The notes beneath the pieces were generated by a model. That model was not told the origin of the DNA. It saw nothing but the letters and a program-made list of their open reading frames with translations, and did not search any database. Position numbers and translations under genes: made by a program. A DNA stretch of 64,000 nucleotides. Source: Protonemura montana. Lineage: Eukaryota; Arthropoda; Insecta; Plecoptera; Nemouridae. Below, piece after piece: positions 48,470 through 58,668 of the stretch. How positions within the stretch are numbered: the stretch's first letter is position 1; each line of letters begins with the position of its first letter. The stretch lies in NCBI GenBank assembly GCA_947568835.1, contig CANOQG010000001.1:558001-622000 (forward strand), in the 5' to 3' direction.

Positions 48470-51400
48470 CTAGCTACCCAGACTCTCCAGACACTCTGCC
48501 TCGCTAGCCAGGCGCTCCAGACACTCTGCCACGCTAGCCAGACGCTCCAGACACTCTGATTCGCTACCCAGACGTTCAAGACACTTTGCCTCGCTCCCCA
48601 GACGCTCCAGACACTCTGCCTCGTTAGCCAGGCGCTTCAGAAGCTCTGCCTCGCTAGCCAGGCGCTCCAGACACTCTGCCATTCTAGCCAGACGCTCCAG
48701 ACTATCTGCTACGCTAGCCAGAGGCTCCAGACACTCTGCCACGCTAAATAGACGCTCCAGACACTCTGCCTTGCTACCCAGAATCTCCAGACACTCTGCC
48801 TCGCTAGCCAGGCGCTCCAGACACTCTGCCTCGCTACCCAGACGCTTTAGACTATCTGCCACGCTAGCCAGTGGCTCCAGACACTCTGCCACGCTAGCTA
48901 GACGTTCCAGGCACTCTGCCTCGCTACTTAGACGCTCCAGAAACTCTGCCTCACTAGCCAGGCACTCCAGACACTCTGGCTCGCTACCCAGACGATCCAG
49001 ACACTCTGCCTCCCTAGCCAGCCGCTCCAGACACTCTGCCATGCTAGCCAGAGATTTCAGACACTCTGCTACGCTAGCCAGACGCTCCAGACACTCTGCC
49101 ACGCTAGCCAGAGGCTGAAGACACTCCGCAATGCTAGCCAGACGCTCCAGACACTCTGCCACGCTAGCTAGACGCTCCAGACACTCTGATTCGCTACTTA
49201 GACGCTCCAGACACCTTGCCTCGCTACCCAGACGCTCCAGACACTCTGCCTCGCTACCTAGACGCTTCAGACTATCTGCCACGCTAATCAGTGGCTCCAG
49301 ACACTCTGCCACGCTAGCTAGACGCTCCAGGCACTCTGTCTCGCTACTTAGACGCTCCAGACACTGTGCCTCGCTAGCCAGGCACTCCAGACACTCTGAT
49401 TCGCTACCCAGACGTTCCAGACACTTTGCCTCGCTACCCAGACGCTCCAGACTATCTGCAACGCTAGCCAGTGGCTCCAGCCACTCTGCCACGCTAGCTA
49501 GACGCTCCAGGCACTCTGCCTCGCTACTCAGACGCTCCAGACACTCTGCAATGCTAGCCAGACGCTCAAGACACTCTGCCACGCTAGCTAGACGCTCCAG
49601 ACACTCTGATTCGCTACTTAGACGCTCCAGACACCTTGCCTCGCTACCCAGACACACCAGACACTCTGCCTCGCTAGCTAAACGCTCCAGACAATCTGCC
49701 TTGCTACCCAGACCCTCCAGACACTCTGTCTCGCTAGCCATGCGCTCAAGAATTTCTGCCTCGCTACCCAGACGCTCCAGACTATCTGCCACGCTAGCCA
49801 GTGGCTCCAGACTATCTGCCACGCTAGCCAGAGGCTCCAGACACTCTGCCACGCTTGTAAGACAATCCAGACTTTCTGCCTTGCTAGCCAGGCGCTCCAG
49901 ACACTCTGCCTCGCTAGCCAGACGCTCCAGACACTCTGCCTCGTTAGCCAGGCGCTTCAGAAGCTCTGCCTCGCTAGCCAGGCGCTCCAGACACTCTGCC
50001 ATTCTAGCCAGACGCTCCAGACCATCTGCTACGCTAGCCAGAGGCTCCAGACACTCTGCCACGCTAAATAGACGCTCCAGACACTCTGCCTTGCTACCCA
50101 GAATCTCCAGACACTTTGCCTCGCTACCCAGACGCTCCAGACTATCTGCAACGCTAGCCAGTGGCTCCAGCCACTCTGCCACGCTAAATAGACGCTCCAG
50201 ACACTCTGCCTTGCTACCCAGAATCTCCAGACACTCTGCCTCGCTAGCCAGGCGCTTCAGAAGCTCTGCCTCGCTAGCCAGGCGCTCCAGACACTCTGCC
50301 ATTCTAGCCAGACGCTCCAGACTATCTGCTACGCTAGCCAGAGGCTCCAGACACTCTGCCACGCTAAATAGACGCTCCAGACACTCTGCCTTGCTACCCA
50401 GAATCTCCAGACACTCTGCCTCGCTAGCCAGGCGCTCCAGACACTCTGCCTCGCTACCCAGACGCTTTAGACTATCTGCCACGCTAGCCAGTGGCTCCAG
50501 ACACTCTGCCACGCTAGCTAGACGTTCCAGGCACTCTGCCTCGCTTCTTAGACGCTCCAGAAACTCTGCCTCACTAGCCAGGCACTCCAGACACTCTGGC
50601 TCGCTACCCAGACGATCCAGACACTCTGCCTCCCTAGCCAGCCGCTCCAGACACTCTGCCATGCTAGCCAGAGATTTCAGACACTCTGCTACGCTAGCCA
50701 GACGCTCCAGACACTCTGCCACGCTAGCCAGAGGCTGAAGACACTCTGCAATGCTAGCCAGACGCTCCAGACACTCTGCCACGCTAGCTAGACGCTCCAG
50801 ACACTCTGATTCGCTACTTAGACGCTCCAGACACCTTGCCTCGCTACCCAGACGCTCCAGACACTCTGCCTCGCTACCTAGACGCTTCAGACTATCTGCC
50901 ACGCTAATCAGTGGCTCCAGACACTCTGCCACGCTAGCTAGACGCTCCAGGCACTCTGTCTCGCTACTTAGACGCTCCAGACACTGTGCCTCGCTAGCCA
51001 GGCACTCCAGACACTCTGATTCACTACCCAGACGTTCCAGACACTTTGCCTCGCTACCCAGACGCTCCAGACTATCTGCAACGCTAGCCAGTGGCTCCAG
51101 CCACTCTGCCACGCTAGCTAGACGCTCCAGGCACTCTGCCTCGCTACTCAGACGCTCCAGACACTCTGCAATGCTAGCCAGACGCTCCAGACACTCTGCC
51201 ACGCTAGCCAGGCACTCCAGACACTCTGATTCACTACCCAGACGTTCCAGACACTTTGCCTCGCTACCCAGACGCTCCAGACTATCTGCAACGCTAGCCA
51301 GTGGCTCCAGACTCTCTGCCTCGCTAGCCAGGCGCTCCAGACACTCTGCCACGCTAGCCAGACGCTCCAGACACTCTGATTCGCTACCCAGACGTTCAAG

Positions 51401-53002
51401 ACACTTTGCCTCGCTCCTGAGACGCTCCAGACACTCTGCCTCGTTAGCCAGGCGCTTCAGAAGCTCTGCCTCGCTAGCCAGGCGCTCCAGACACTCTGCC
51501 ATTCTAGCCAGACGCTCCAGACTATCTGCTACGCTAGCCAGAGGCTCCAGACACTCTGCCACGCTAGTTAGTGGCTCCAGCCACTTTGCCAGGCTAGCTC
51601 GACGCTCCAGGCACTCTGCCTCGCTACTTAGACGCTCCAGACACTCTGCCTCGCTAGCCAGGCGCTTCAGACACTCTGGCTGGCAACCCAGACGCTCCAG
51701 ACACACTGCCTCGCTAGCCAGTGGCTCCAGAATATCTGCCACGCTAGCCAGAGGCTGCAGACACTCTGCAATGCTAGCCAGACGCTCCAGACACTCTGCC
51801 ACGCTAGCCAGAGGCTGAAGACACTCTGCAATGCTAGCCAGACGCTCCAGACACTCTGCCACGCTAGCTAGACGCTCCAGACACTCTGATTCGCTACTTA
51901 GACGCTCCAGACACCTTGCCTCGCTACCCAGACACACCAGACACTCTGCCTCGCTAGCTAAACGCTCCAGACACTCTGCCTTGCTACCCAGACCCTCCAG
52001 ACACTCTGTCTCGCTAGCCATGCGCTCCAGAATTTCTGCCTCGCTACCCAGACGCTCCAGACTATCTGCCACGCTAGCCAGGGGCTCCAGACTATCTGCC
52101 ACGCTAGCCAGAGGCTCCAGACACTCTGCCACGCTTGTTAGACAATCCAGACTTTCTGCCTCGCTAGCCAGGCGCTCCAGACACTCTGCCTCGCTAGCCA
52201 GACGCTCCAGACACTCTGCCTCGTTAGCCAGGCGCTTCAGAAGCTCTGCCTCGCTAGCCAGGCGCTCCAGACACTCTGCCATTCTAGCCAGACGCTCCAG
52301 ACTATCTGCTACGCTAGCCAGAGGCTCCAGACACTCTGCCACGCTAAATAGACGCTCCAGACACTCTGCCTTGCTACCCAGAATCTCCAGACACTCTGCC
52401 TCGCTAGCCAGGCGCTCCAGACACTCTGCCTCGCTACCCAGACGCTTTAGACTATCTGCCACGCTAGCCAGTGGCTCCAGACACTCTGCCACGCTAGCTA
52501 GACGCTCCAGGCACTCTGCCTCGCTACTTAGACGCTCCAGAAACTCTGCCTCACTAGCCAGGCACTCCAGACACTCTGGCTCGCTACCCAGACGATCCAG
52601 ACACTCTGCCTCCCTAGCCAGCCGCTCCAGACACTCTGCCATGCTAGCCAGAGATTTCAGACACTCTGCTACGCTAGCTAGACGCTCCAGACACTCTGCC
52701 ACGCTAGCTAGACGCTCCAGACACTCTGCCTTGCTACTTAGACCCTCCAGACACTCTGCCTCGCTAGCCAGGCGCTCCAGACACTCTGCCTCGCTACCCA
52801 GACGCTCCAGACTATTTGCCACGCTAGCCAGTGGCTCCAGACTATCTGCCACGCTAGCCAGAGGCTGCAGACACTCTGCAATGCTAGCCAGACGCTCCAG
52901 ACACTCTGCCACGCTAGCCAGAGGCTGAAGACACTCTGCAATGCTAGCCAGGCGCTCCAGACACTCTGCTTCGCTAGCCAGCCGCTCCAGACACTCTGCC
53001 AT
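48470..53002 (-). CDS. Decapeptide-repeat module, 1,510 codons (copy 2)
   Basis: ATG 53,000-53,002, TAG 48,470-48,472, offset 11,339 bp from 37,131-41,663. Private changes include A-K-W-L-E-P (ccactttgccaggctagctc at 51,580) and R-S-E-A-E-C (cctcgcttctta at 50,541). As in copy 1, nine in-frame codons separate its TAG from the next ATG. Function unknown. Confidence 0.32.
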   Translation of the reverse strand: MAECLERLASEAECLERLASIAECLQPLASVAECLERLASIAECLQPLASVADSLEPLASVANSLERLGSEAECLERLASEAECLEGLSSKAECLERLASVAECLERLASVAECLKSLASMAECLERLAREAECLDRLGSEPECLECLASEAEFLERLSSEAECLERLASVAECLEPLASVADSLKRLGSEAECLERLASEAECLEILGSKAECLERLFSVAECLEPLASVADSLERLARMAECLERLASEAELLKRLANEAECLERLASEAECLERLASEAESLDCLTSVAECLEPLASVADSLEPLASVADSLERLGSEAEILERMASETECLEGLGSKAECLERLASEAECLVCLGSEARCLERLSSESECLERLASVAECLERLASIAECLQPLASVAECLERLASIAECLQPLASVADILEPLASEAVCLERLGCQPECLKRLASEAECLERLSSEAECLERRASLAKWLEPLTSVAECLEPLASVADSLERLARMAECLERLASEAELLKRLANEAECLERLRSEAKCLERLGSESECLERLASVAECLERLASEAESLEPLASVADSLERLGSEAKCLERLGSESECLECLASVAECLERLASIAECLERLSSEAECLERLASVAEWLEPLASVADSLERLGSEAKCLERLGSESECLECLASEAQCLERLSSETECLERLASVAECLEPLISVADSLKRLGSEAECLERLGSEARCLERLSSESECLERLASVAECLERLASIAECLQPLASVAECLERLASVAECLKSLASMAECLERLAREAECLDRLGSEPECLECLASEAEFLERLRSEAECLERLASVAECLEPLASVADSLKRLGSEAECLERLASEAECLEILGSKAECLERLFSVAECLEPLASVADSLERLARMAECLERLASEAELLKRLASEAECLEILGSKAECLERLFSVAEWLEPLASVADSLERLGSEAKCLEILGSKAECLERLFSVAECLEPLASVADGLERLARMAECLERLASEAELLKRLANEAECLERLASEAECLERLASKAESLDCLTSVAECLEPLASVADSLEPLASVADSLERLGSEAEILERMASETECLEGLGSKADCLERLASEAECLVCLGSEARCLERLSSESECLERLASVAECLERLASIAECLERLSSEAECLERLASVAEWLEPLASVADSLERLGSEAKCLERLGSESECLECLASEAQCLERLSSETECLERLASVAECLEPLISVADSLKRLGSEAECLERLGSEARCLERLSSESECLERLASVAECLERLASIAECLQPLASVAECLERLASVAECLKSLASMAECLERLAREAECLDRLGSEPECLECLASEAEFLERLSSEAECLERLASVAECLEPLASVADSLKRLGSEAECLERLASEAECLEILGSKAECLERLFSVAECLEPLASVADSLERLARMAECLERLASEAELLKRLANEAECLERLGSEAKCLERLGSESECLERLASVAECLERLASEAECLESLGS

Positions 53003-53029
53003 GCTAGCCAGACGCTTCAGACACTCTGG

Positions 53030-55912
53030 CTAGCTACCCAGACTCTCCAGACACTCTGCCTCGCTAGCCAGGCGCTCCAGACACTCTGCCACGCTAGCCA
53101 GACGCTCCAGACACTCTGATTCGCTACCCAGACGTTCAAGACACTTTGCCTCGCTCCCCAGACGCTCCAGACACTCTGCCTCGTTAGCCAGGCTCTTCAG
53201 AAGCTCTGCCTCGCTAGCCAGGCGCTCCAGACACTCTTCCATTCTAGCCAGACGCTCCAGACTATCTGCTACGCTAGCCAGAGGCTCCAGACACTCTGCC
53301 ACGCTAAATAGACGCTCCAGACACTCTGCCTTGCTCTCCAGAATCTCCAGACACTCTGCCTCGCTAGCCAGGCGCTCCAGACACTCTGCCTCGCTACCCA
53401 GACGCTTTAGACTATCTGCCACGCTAGCCAGTGGCTCCAGACACTCTGCCACGCTAGCTAGACGTTCCAGGCACTCTGCCTCGCTACTTAGACGCTCCAG
53501 AAACTCTGCCTCACTAGCCAGGCACTCCAGACACTCTGGCTCGCTACCCAGACGATCCAGACACTCTGCCTCCCTAGCCAGCCGCTCCAGACACTCTGCC
53601 ATGCTAGCCAGAGATTTCAGACACTCTGCTACGCTAGCCAGACGCTCCAGACACTCTGCCACGCTAGCCAGAGGCTGAAGACACTCTGCAATGCTAGCCA
53701 GACGCTCCAGACACTCTGCCACGCTAGCTAGACGCTCCAGACACTCTGATTCGCTACTTAGACGCTCCAGACACCTTGCCTCGCTACCCAGACGCTCCAG
53801 ACACTCTGCCTCGCTACCTAGACGCTTCAGACTATCTGCCACGCTAATCAGTGGCTCCAGACACTCTGCCACGCTAGCTAGACGCTCCAGGCACTCTGTC
53901 TCGCTACTTAGACGCTCCAGACACTGTGCCTCGCTAGCCAGGCACTCCAGACACTCTGATTCGCTACCCAGACGTTCCAGACACTTTGCCTCGCTACCCA
54001 GACGCTCCAGACTATCTGCAACGCTAGCCAGTGGCTCCAGCCACTCTGCCACGCTAGCTAGACGCTCCAGGCACTCTGCCTCGCTACTCAGACGCTCCAG
54101 ACACTCTGCAATGCTAGCCAGACGCTCCAGACACCTTGCCTCGCTACCCAGACACACCAGACACTCTGCCTCGCTAGCTAAACGCTCCAGACAATCTGCC
54201 TTGCTACCCAGACCCTCCAGACACTCTGTCTCGCTAGCCATGCGCTCAAGAATTTCTGCCTCGCTACCCAGACGCTCCAGACTATCTGCCACGCTAGCCA
54301 GTGGCTCCAGACTATCTGCCACGCTAGCCAGAGGCTCCAGACACTCTGCCACGCTTGTTAGACAATCCAGACTTTCTGCCTTGCTAGCCAGGCGCTCCAG
54401 ACACTCTGCCTCGCTAGCCAGACGCTCCAGACACTCTGCCTCGTTAGCCAGGCGCTTCAGAAGCTCTGCCTCGCTAGCCAGGCGCTCCAGACACTCTGCC
54501 ATTCTAGCCAGACGCTCCAGACCATCTGCTACGCTAGCCAGAGGCTCCAGACACTCTGCCACGCTAAATAGACGCTCCAGACACTCTGCCTTGCTACCCA
54601 GAATCTCCAGACACTTTGCCTCGCTACCCAGACGCTCCAGACTATCTGCAACGCTAGCCAGTGGCTCCAGCCACTCTGCCACGCTAGCTAGACGCTCCAG
54701 GCACTCTGCCTCGCTACTCAGACGCTCCAGACACTCTGCAATGCTAGCCAGACGCTCCAGACACTCTGCCACGCTAGCTAGACGCTCCAGACACTCTGAT
54801 TCGCTACTTAGACGCTCCAGACACCTTGCCTCGCTACCCAGACACACCAGACACTCTGGCTCGCTAGCTAAACGCTCCAGACACTCTGCCTTGCTACGCA
54901 GACCCTCCAGACACTCTGTCTCGCTAGCCATGCGCTCAAGAATTTCTGCCTCGCTACCCAGACGCTCCAGACTATCTGCCACGCTAGCCAGTGGCTCCAG
55001 ACTATCTGCCACGCTAGCCAGAGGCTCCAGACACTCTGCCACGCTTGTTAGACAATCCAGACTTTCTGCCTTGCTAGCCAGGCGCTCCAGACACTCTGCC
55101 TCGCTAGCCAGACGCTCCAGACACTCTGCCTCGTTAGCCAGGCGCTTCAGAAGCTCTGCCTCGCTAGCCAGGCGCTCCAGACACTCTGCCATTCTAGCCA
55201 GACGCTCCAGACTATCTGCTACGCTAGCCAGAGGCTCCAGACACTCTGCCACGCTAAATAGACGCTCCAGACACTCTGCCTTGCTACCCAGAATCTCCAG
55301 ACACTCTGCCTCGCTAGCCAGGCGCTCCAGACACTCTGCCTCGCTACCCAGACGCTTTAGACTATCTGCCACGCTAGCCAGTGGCTCAAGACACTCTGCC
55401 ACGCTAGCTAGACGCTCCAGGCACTCTGCCTCGCTACTTAGACGCTCCAGAAACTCTGCCTCACTAGCCAGGCACTCCAGACACTCTGGCTCGCTACTTA
55501 GACGATCCAGACACTCTGCCTCCCTAGCCAGCCGCTCCAGACACTCTGCCATGCTAGCCAGAGATTTCAGACACTCTGCTACGCTAGCTAGGCGCTCCAG
55601 ACACTCTGCCACGATAGCTAGACGCTCCAGACACTCTGCCTTGCTACTTAGACCCTCCAGACACTCTGCCTCGCTAGCCAGGCGCTCCAGACACTCTGCC
55701 TCGCTACCCAAACGCTCCAGACTATTTGCCACGCTAGCCAGTGGCTCCAGACTATCTGCCACGCTAGCCAGAGGCTGCAGACACTCTGCAATGCTAGCCA
55801 GACGCTCCAGACACTCTGCCACGCTAGCCAGAGGCTGAAGACACTCTGCAATGCTAGCCAGGCGCTCCAGACACTCTGCCTCGCTAGCCAGCCGCTCCAG
55901 ACACTCTGCCAT
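53030..55912 (-). CDS. Decapeptide-repeat module, 960 codons (copy 2)
   Basis: ATG 55,910-55,912, TAG 53,030-53,032, twin of 41,691-44,573. Private changes include L-K-S-L-A-N (ggctcttcag at 53,191), L-R-S-K (ttgctacgcagaccc at 54,892) and A-I-V-A-E (acgatagcta at 55,611). It keeps A-S-I-A-E where the twin has D-S-I-A-E (atgctatcc at 42,773). Function unknown. Confidence 0.3.
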   Translation of the reverse strand: MAECLERLASEAECLERLASIAECLQPLASVAECLERLASIAECLQPLASVADSLEPLASVANSLERLGSEAECLERLASEAECLEGLSSKAECLERLAIVAECLERLASVAECLKSLASMAECLERLAREAECLDRLSSEPECLECLASEAEFLERLSSEAECLERLASVAECLEPLASVADSLKRLGSEAECLERLASEAECLEILGSKAECLERLFSVAECLEPLASVADSLERLARMAECLERLASEAELLKRLANEAECLERLASEAECLERLASKAESLDCLTSVAECLEPLASVADSLEPLASVADSLERLGSEAEILERMASETECLEGLRSKAECLERLASEPECLVCLGSEARCLERLSSESECLERLASVAECLERLASIAECLERLSSEAECLERLASVAEWLEPLASVADSLERLGSEAKCLEILGSKAECLERLFSVAECLEPLASVADGLERLARMAECLERLASEAELLKRLANEAECLERLASEAECLERLASKAESLDCLTSVAECLEPLASVADSLEPLASVADSLERLGSEAEILERMASETECLEGLGSKADCLERLASEAECLVCLGSEARCLERLASIAECLERLSSEAECLERLASVAEWLEPLASVADSLERLGSEAKCLERLGSESECLECLASEAQCLERLSSETECLERLASVAECLEPLISVADSLKRLGSEAECLERLGSEARCLERLSSESECLERLASVAECLERLASIAECLQPLASVAECLERLASVAECLKSLASMAECLERLAREAECLDRLGSEPECLECLASEAEFLERLSSEAECLERLASVAECLEPLASVADSLKRLGSEAECLERLASEAECLEILESKAECLERLFSVAECLEPLASVADSLERLARMEECLERLASEAELLKSLANEAECLERLGSEAKCLERLGSESECLERLASVAECLERLASEAECLESLGS

Positions 55913-55939
55913 GCTAGCCAGACGCTTCAGACACTCTGG

Positions 55940-57118
55940 CTAGCTACCCAGACTCTCCAGGCACTCTGCCTCGCTAGCCAGGCGCTCCAGACATTCTGCC
56001 ACGCTAGCCAGACGCTCCAGACACTCTGATTCGCTACCCAGACGTTCAAGACACTTTGCCTCGCTCCCCAGACGCTCCAGACACTCTGCCTCGTTAGCCA
56101 GGCGCTTCAGAAGCTCAGCCTCGCTAGCCAGGCGCTCCAGACACTCTGCCATTCTAGCCAGACGCTCCAGACTATCTGCTACGCTAGCCAGAGGCTCCAG
56201 ACACTCTGCCACGCTAAATAGACGCTCCAGACACTCTGCCTTGCTACCCAGAATCTCCAGACACTCTGCCTCGCTAGCCAGGCGCTCCAGACACTCTGCC
56301 TCGCTACCCAGACGCTCCAGACTATTTGCCACGCTAGCCAGTGGCTCCAGACACTCTGCCACGCTAGCTAGACGCTCCAAGCACTCTGCCTCGCTACTTA
56401 GACGCTCCAGAAACTCTGCCTCACTAGCCAGGCACTCCAGACACTCTGGCTCGCTACCCAGACGATCCAGACACTCTGCCTCCCTAGCCAGCCGCTTTAG
56501 ACACTCTGCCATGCTAGCCAGAGATTTCAGACACTCTGCTACGCTAGCTAGACGCTCCAGACACTCTGCCGCGCTAGCTAGACGCTCCAGACACTCTGCC
56601 TTGCTACTTAGACCCTCCAGACACTCTGCCTCGCTAGCCAGGCGCTCCAGACACTCTGCCTCGCTACCCAGACGCTCCAGACTATTTGCCACGCTAGCCA
56701 GAGGCTCCAGACACTCTGCCACGCTAGCTAGACGCTCCAGACACTCTGCCTCGCTAGCCAGGCACTCCAGACACTCTGATTCGCTACCCAGACGTTCCAG
56801 ACACTTTGCCTCGCTACCCAGACGCTCCAGACTATCTGCAACGCTAGCCAGAGGCTCCAGACACTCTGCCACGCTAGCTAGACGCTCCAGACACTCTGCC
56901 TTGCTACCCAGAATCTCCAGACACTCTGCCACGCTAGCCAGTGGCTCCAGCCACTCTGCCACGCTAGCTAGACGCTCCAGGCACTCTGCCTCGCTATTTA
57001 GACGCTCCAGACACTCTGCCTCGCTAGCCAGCCGCTCCAGACACTCTACCACGCAAGCTAGACGCTCCAGGCACTCTGCATCGCTAGCCAGGCGTTCCAG
57101 ACACTCTGGCTCGCTCCC
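55940..57118 (-). pseudogene. Decapeptide-repeat fragment downstream of a frameshift (copy 2)
   Basis: Twin of 44,601-45,779. Open from the single-base loss near 57,118 to TAG 55,940-55,942; the first start is GTG 57,050-57,052. It ends in the standard L-E-S-L-G-S. The cgcgctagct unit (A-S-A-A-E, near 56,571) is shared with copy 1 (45,232) but not with the 60.6-kb copy. Confidence 0.35.
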
Positions 57119-58551
57119 ATACGCTCCAGACTTCCTGCCACGCTAGCCAGTGGCTCCAGACTATCTGCCACGCTAGCCAGAGGCTGCAGACACTCTGCAA
57201 TGCTAGCCAGACGCTCCAGACACTCTGCCACGCTAGCCAGAGGCTGAAGACACTCTGCAATGCTAGCCAGGCGCTCCAGACACTCTGCCTCGCTAGCCAG
57301 CCGCTCCAGACACTCTGCCTCGCTAGCCAGGCGCTCCAGACACTCTGCCACGCTAGCCAGACGCTCCAGACACTCTGATTCGCTACCCAGACGTTCAAGA
57401 CACTTTGCCTCGCTCCCCAGACGCTCCAGACACTCTGCCTCGTTAGCCAGGCGCTTCAGAAGCTCTGCCTCGCTAGCCAGGCGCTCCAGACACTCTGCCA
57501 CGGTAGCCAGAGGCTGAAAACACTCAGCAATGCTAGCCAGACGCTCCAGACACTCTGCCACGCTAGCTAGACGCTCCAGACACTCTGATTCGCTACTTAG
57601 ACGCTCCAGACACCTTGCCTCGCTACCCAGACACACCAGACACTCTGCCTCGCTAGCTAAACGCTCCAGACACTCTGCCTTGCTACCCAGACCCTCCAGA
57701 CACTCTGTCTCGCTAGCCATGCGCTCCAGAATTTCTGCCTTGCTAACCAACCGCTCCAGACTATCTGCCACGCTAGCCAGTGGCTCCAGACTATCTGCCA
57801 CGCTAGCCAGAGGCTCCAGACACTCTGCCACGCTTGTTAGACAATCCAGACTTTCTGCCTCGCTAGCCAGGCGCTCCAGACACTCTGCCTCGCAAGCCAG
57901 CCGCTCCAGACACTCTGCCACGCTAGCCAGACGCTCCAGACACTCTGATTCGCTACCCAGACGTTCAAGACACTTTGCCTCGCTCCCCAGACGCTCCAGA
58001 CACTCTGCCTCGTTAGCCAGGCGCTTCAGAAGCTCTGCCTCGCTAGCCAGGCGCTCCAGACACTCTGCCATTCTAGCCAGACGCTCCAGACTATCTTCTA
58101 CGCTAGCCAGAGGCTCCAGACACTCTGCCACGCTAAATAGACGCTCCAGACACTCTGCCTTGCTACCCAGAATCTCCAGACACTCTGCCTCGCTAGCCAG
58201 GCGCTCCAGACACTCTGCCTCGCTACCCAGACGCTTTAGACTATCTGCCACGCTAGCCAGTGGCTCCAGACACTCTGCCACGCTAGCTAGACGCTCCAGG
58301 CACTCTGCCTCGCTACTTAGACGCTCCAGAAACTCTGCCTCACTAGCCAGGCACTCCAGACACTCTGGCTCGCTACCCAGACGATCCAGACACTCTGCCT
58401 CCCTAGCCAGCCGCTCCAGACACTCTGCCATGCTAGCCAGTGATTTCAGACACTCTGCTACGCTAGCCAGGCTTTCCAGACACTCTGCCTCGCTACCCAG
58501 ACGCTCCAGACTATTTGCCACGCTAGCCAGTGGCTCCAGACTATCTGCCAC
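57058..58551 (-). pseudogene. Decapeptide-repeat module, 497 codons, no ATG and a frameshifted tail (copy 2)
   Basis: Bounded upstream by a TAG at 58,624-58,626 (ccgctacaga for ccgctccaga, GAG to TAG); the first start after it is GTG 58,549-58,551. The frame slips at about 57,118 into Q-S-V-W and stops at TAG 57,058-57,060. It carries the L-V-S-K-A-E-I unit (ttgctaaccaaccgctcc at 57,739). The copy at 61,077-62,570 has the same lesions, so they predate that duplication. Confidence 0.35.
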
Positions 58552-58668
58552 GCTAGCCAGAGGCTGAAGACACTCTGCAATGCTAGCCAGGCGCTCCAGA
58601 CACTCTGCCTCGCTAGCCAGCCGCTACAGACACTCTGCCATGCTAGCCAGACGCTTCAGACACTCTGG

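Larger units (their letters stand above)
36400..57624. repeat. Large duplication at 11,339-bp offset (378 units minus 1 bp)
   Basis: About 36,400-46,285 recurs at about 47,739-57,624. The minus-frame TAGs at 37,131, 41,691 and 44,601 reappear at 48,470, 53,030 and 55,940. The single-base loss near 45,779 reappears near 57,118. The offset is one short of a multiple of 30 because of that loss. Substitutions between copies are rare, for example ctaccctgac at 44,606 against ctacccagac at 55,945. The copies part at about 46,286 / 57,625, where cagacgctcc is replaced by cagacacacc. Confidence 0.93.
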
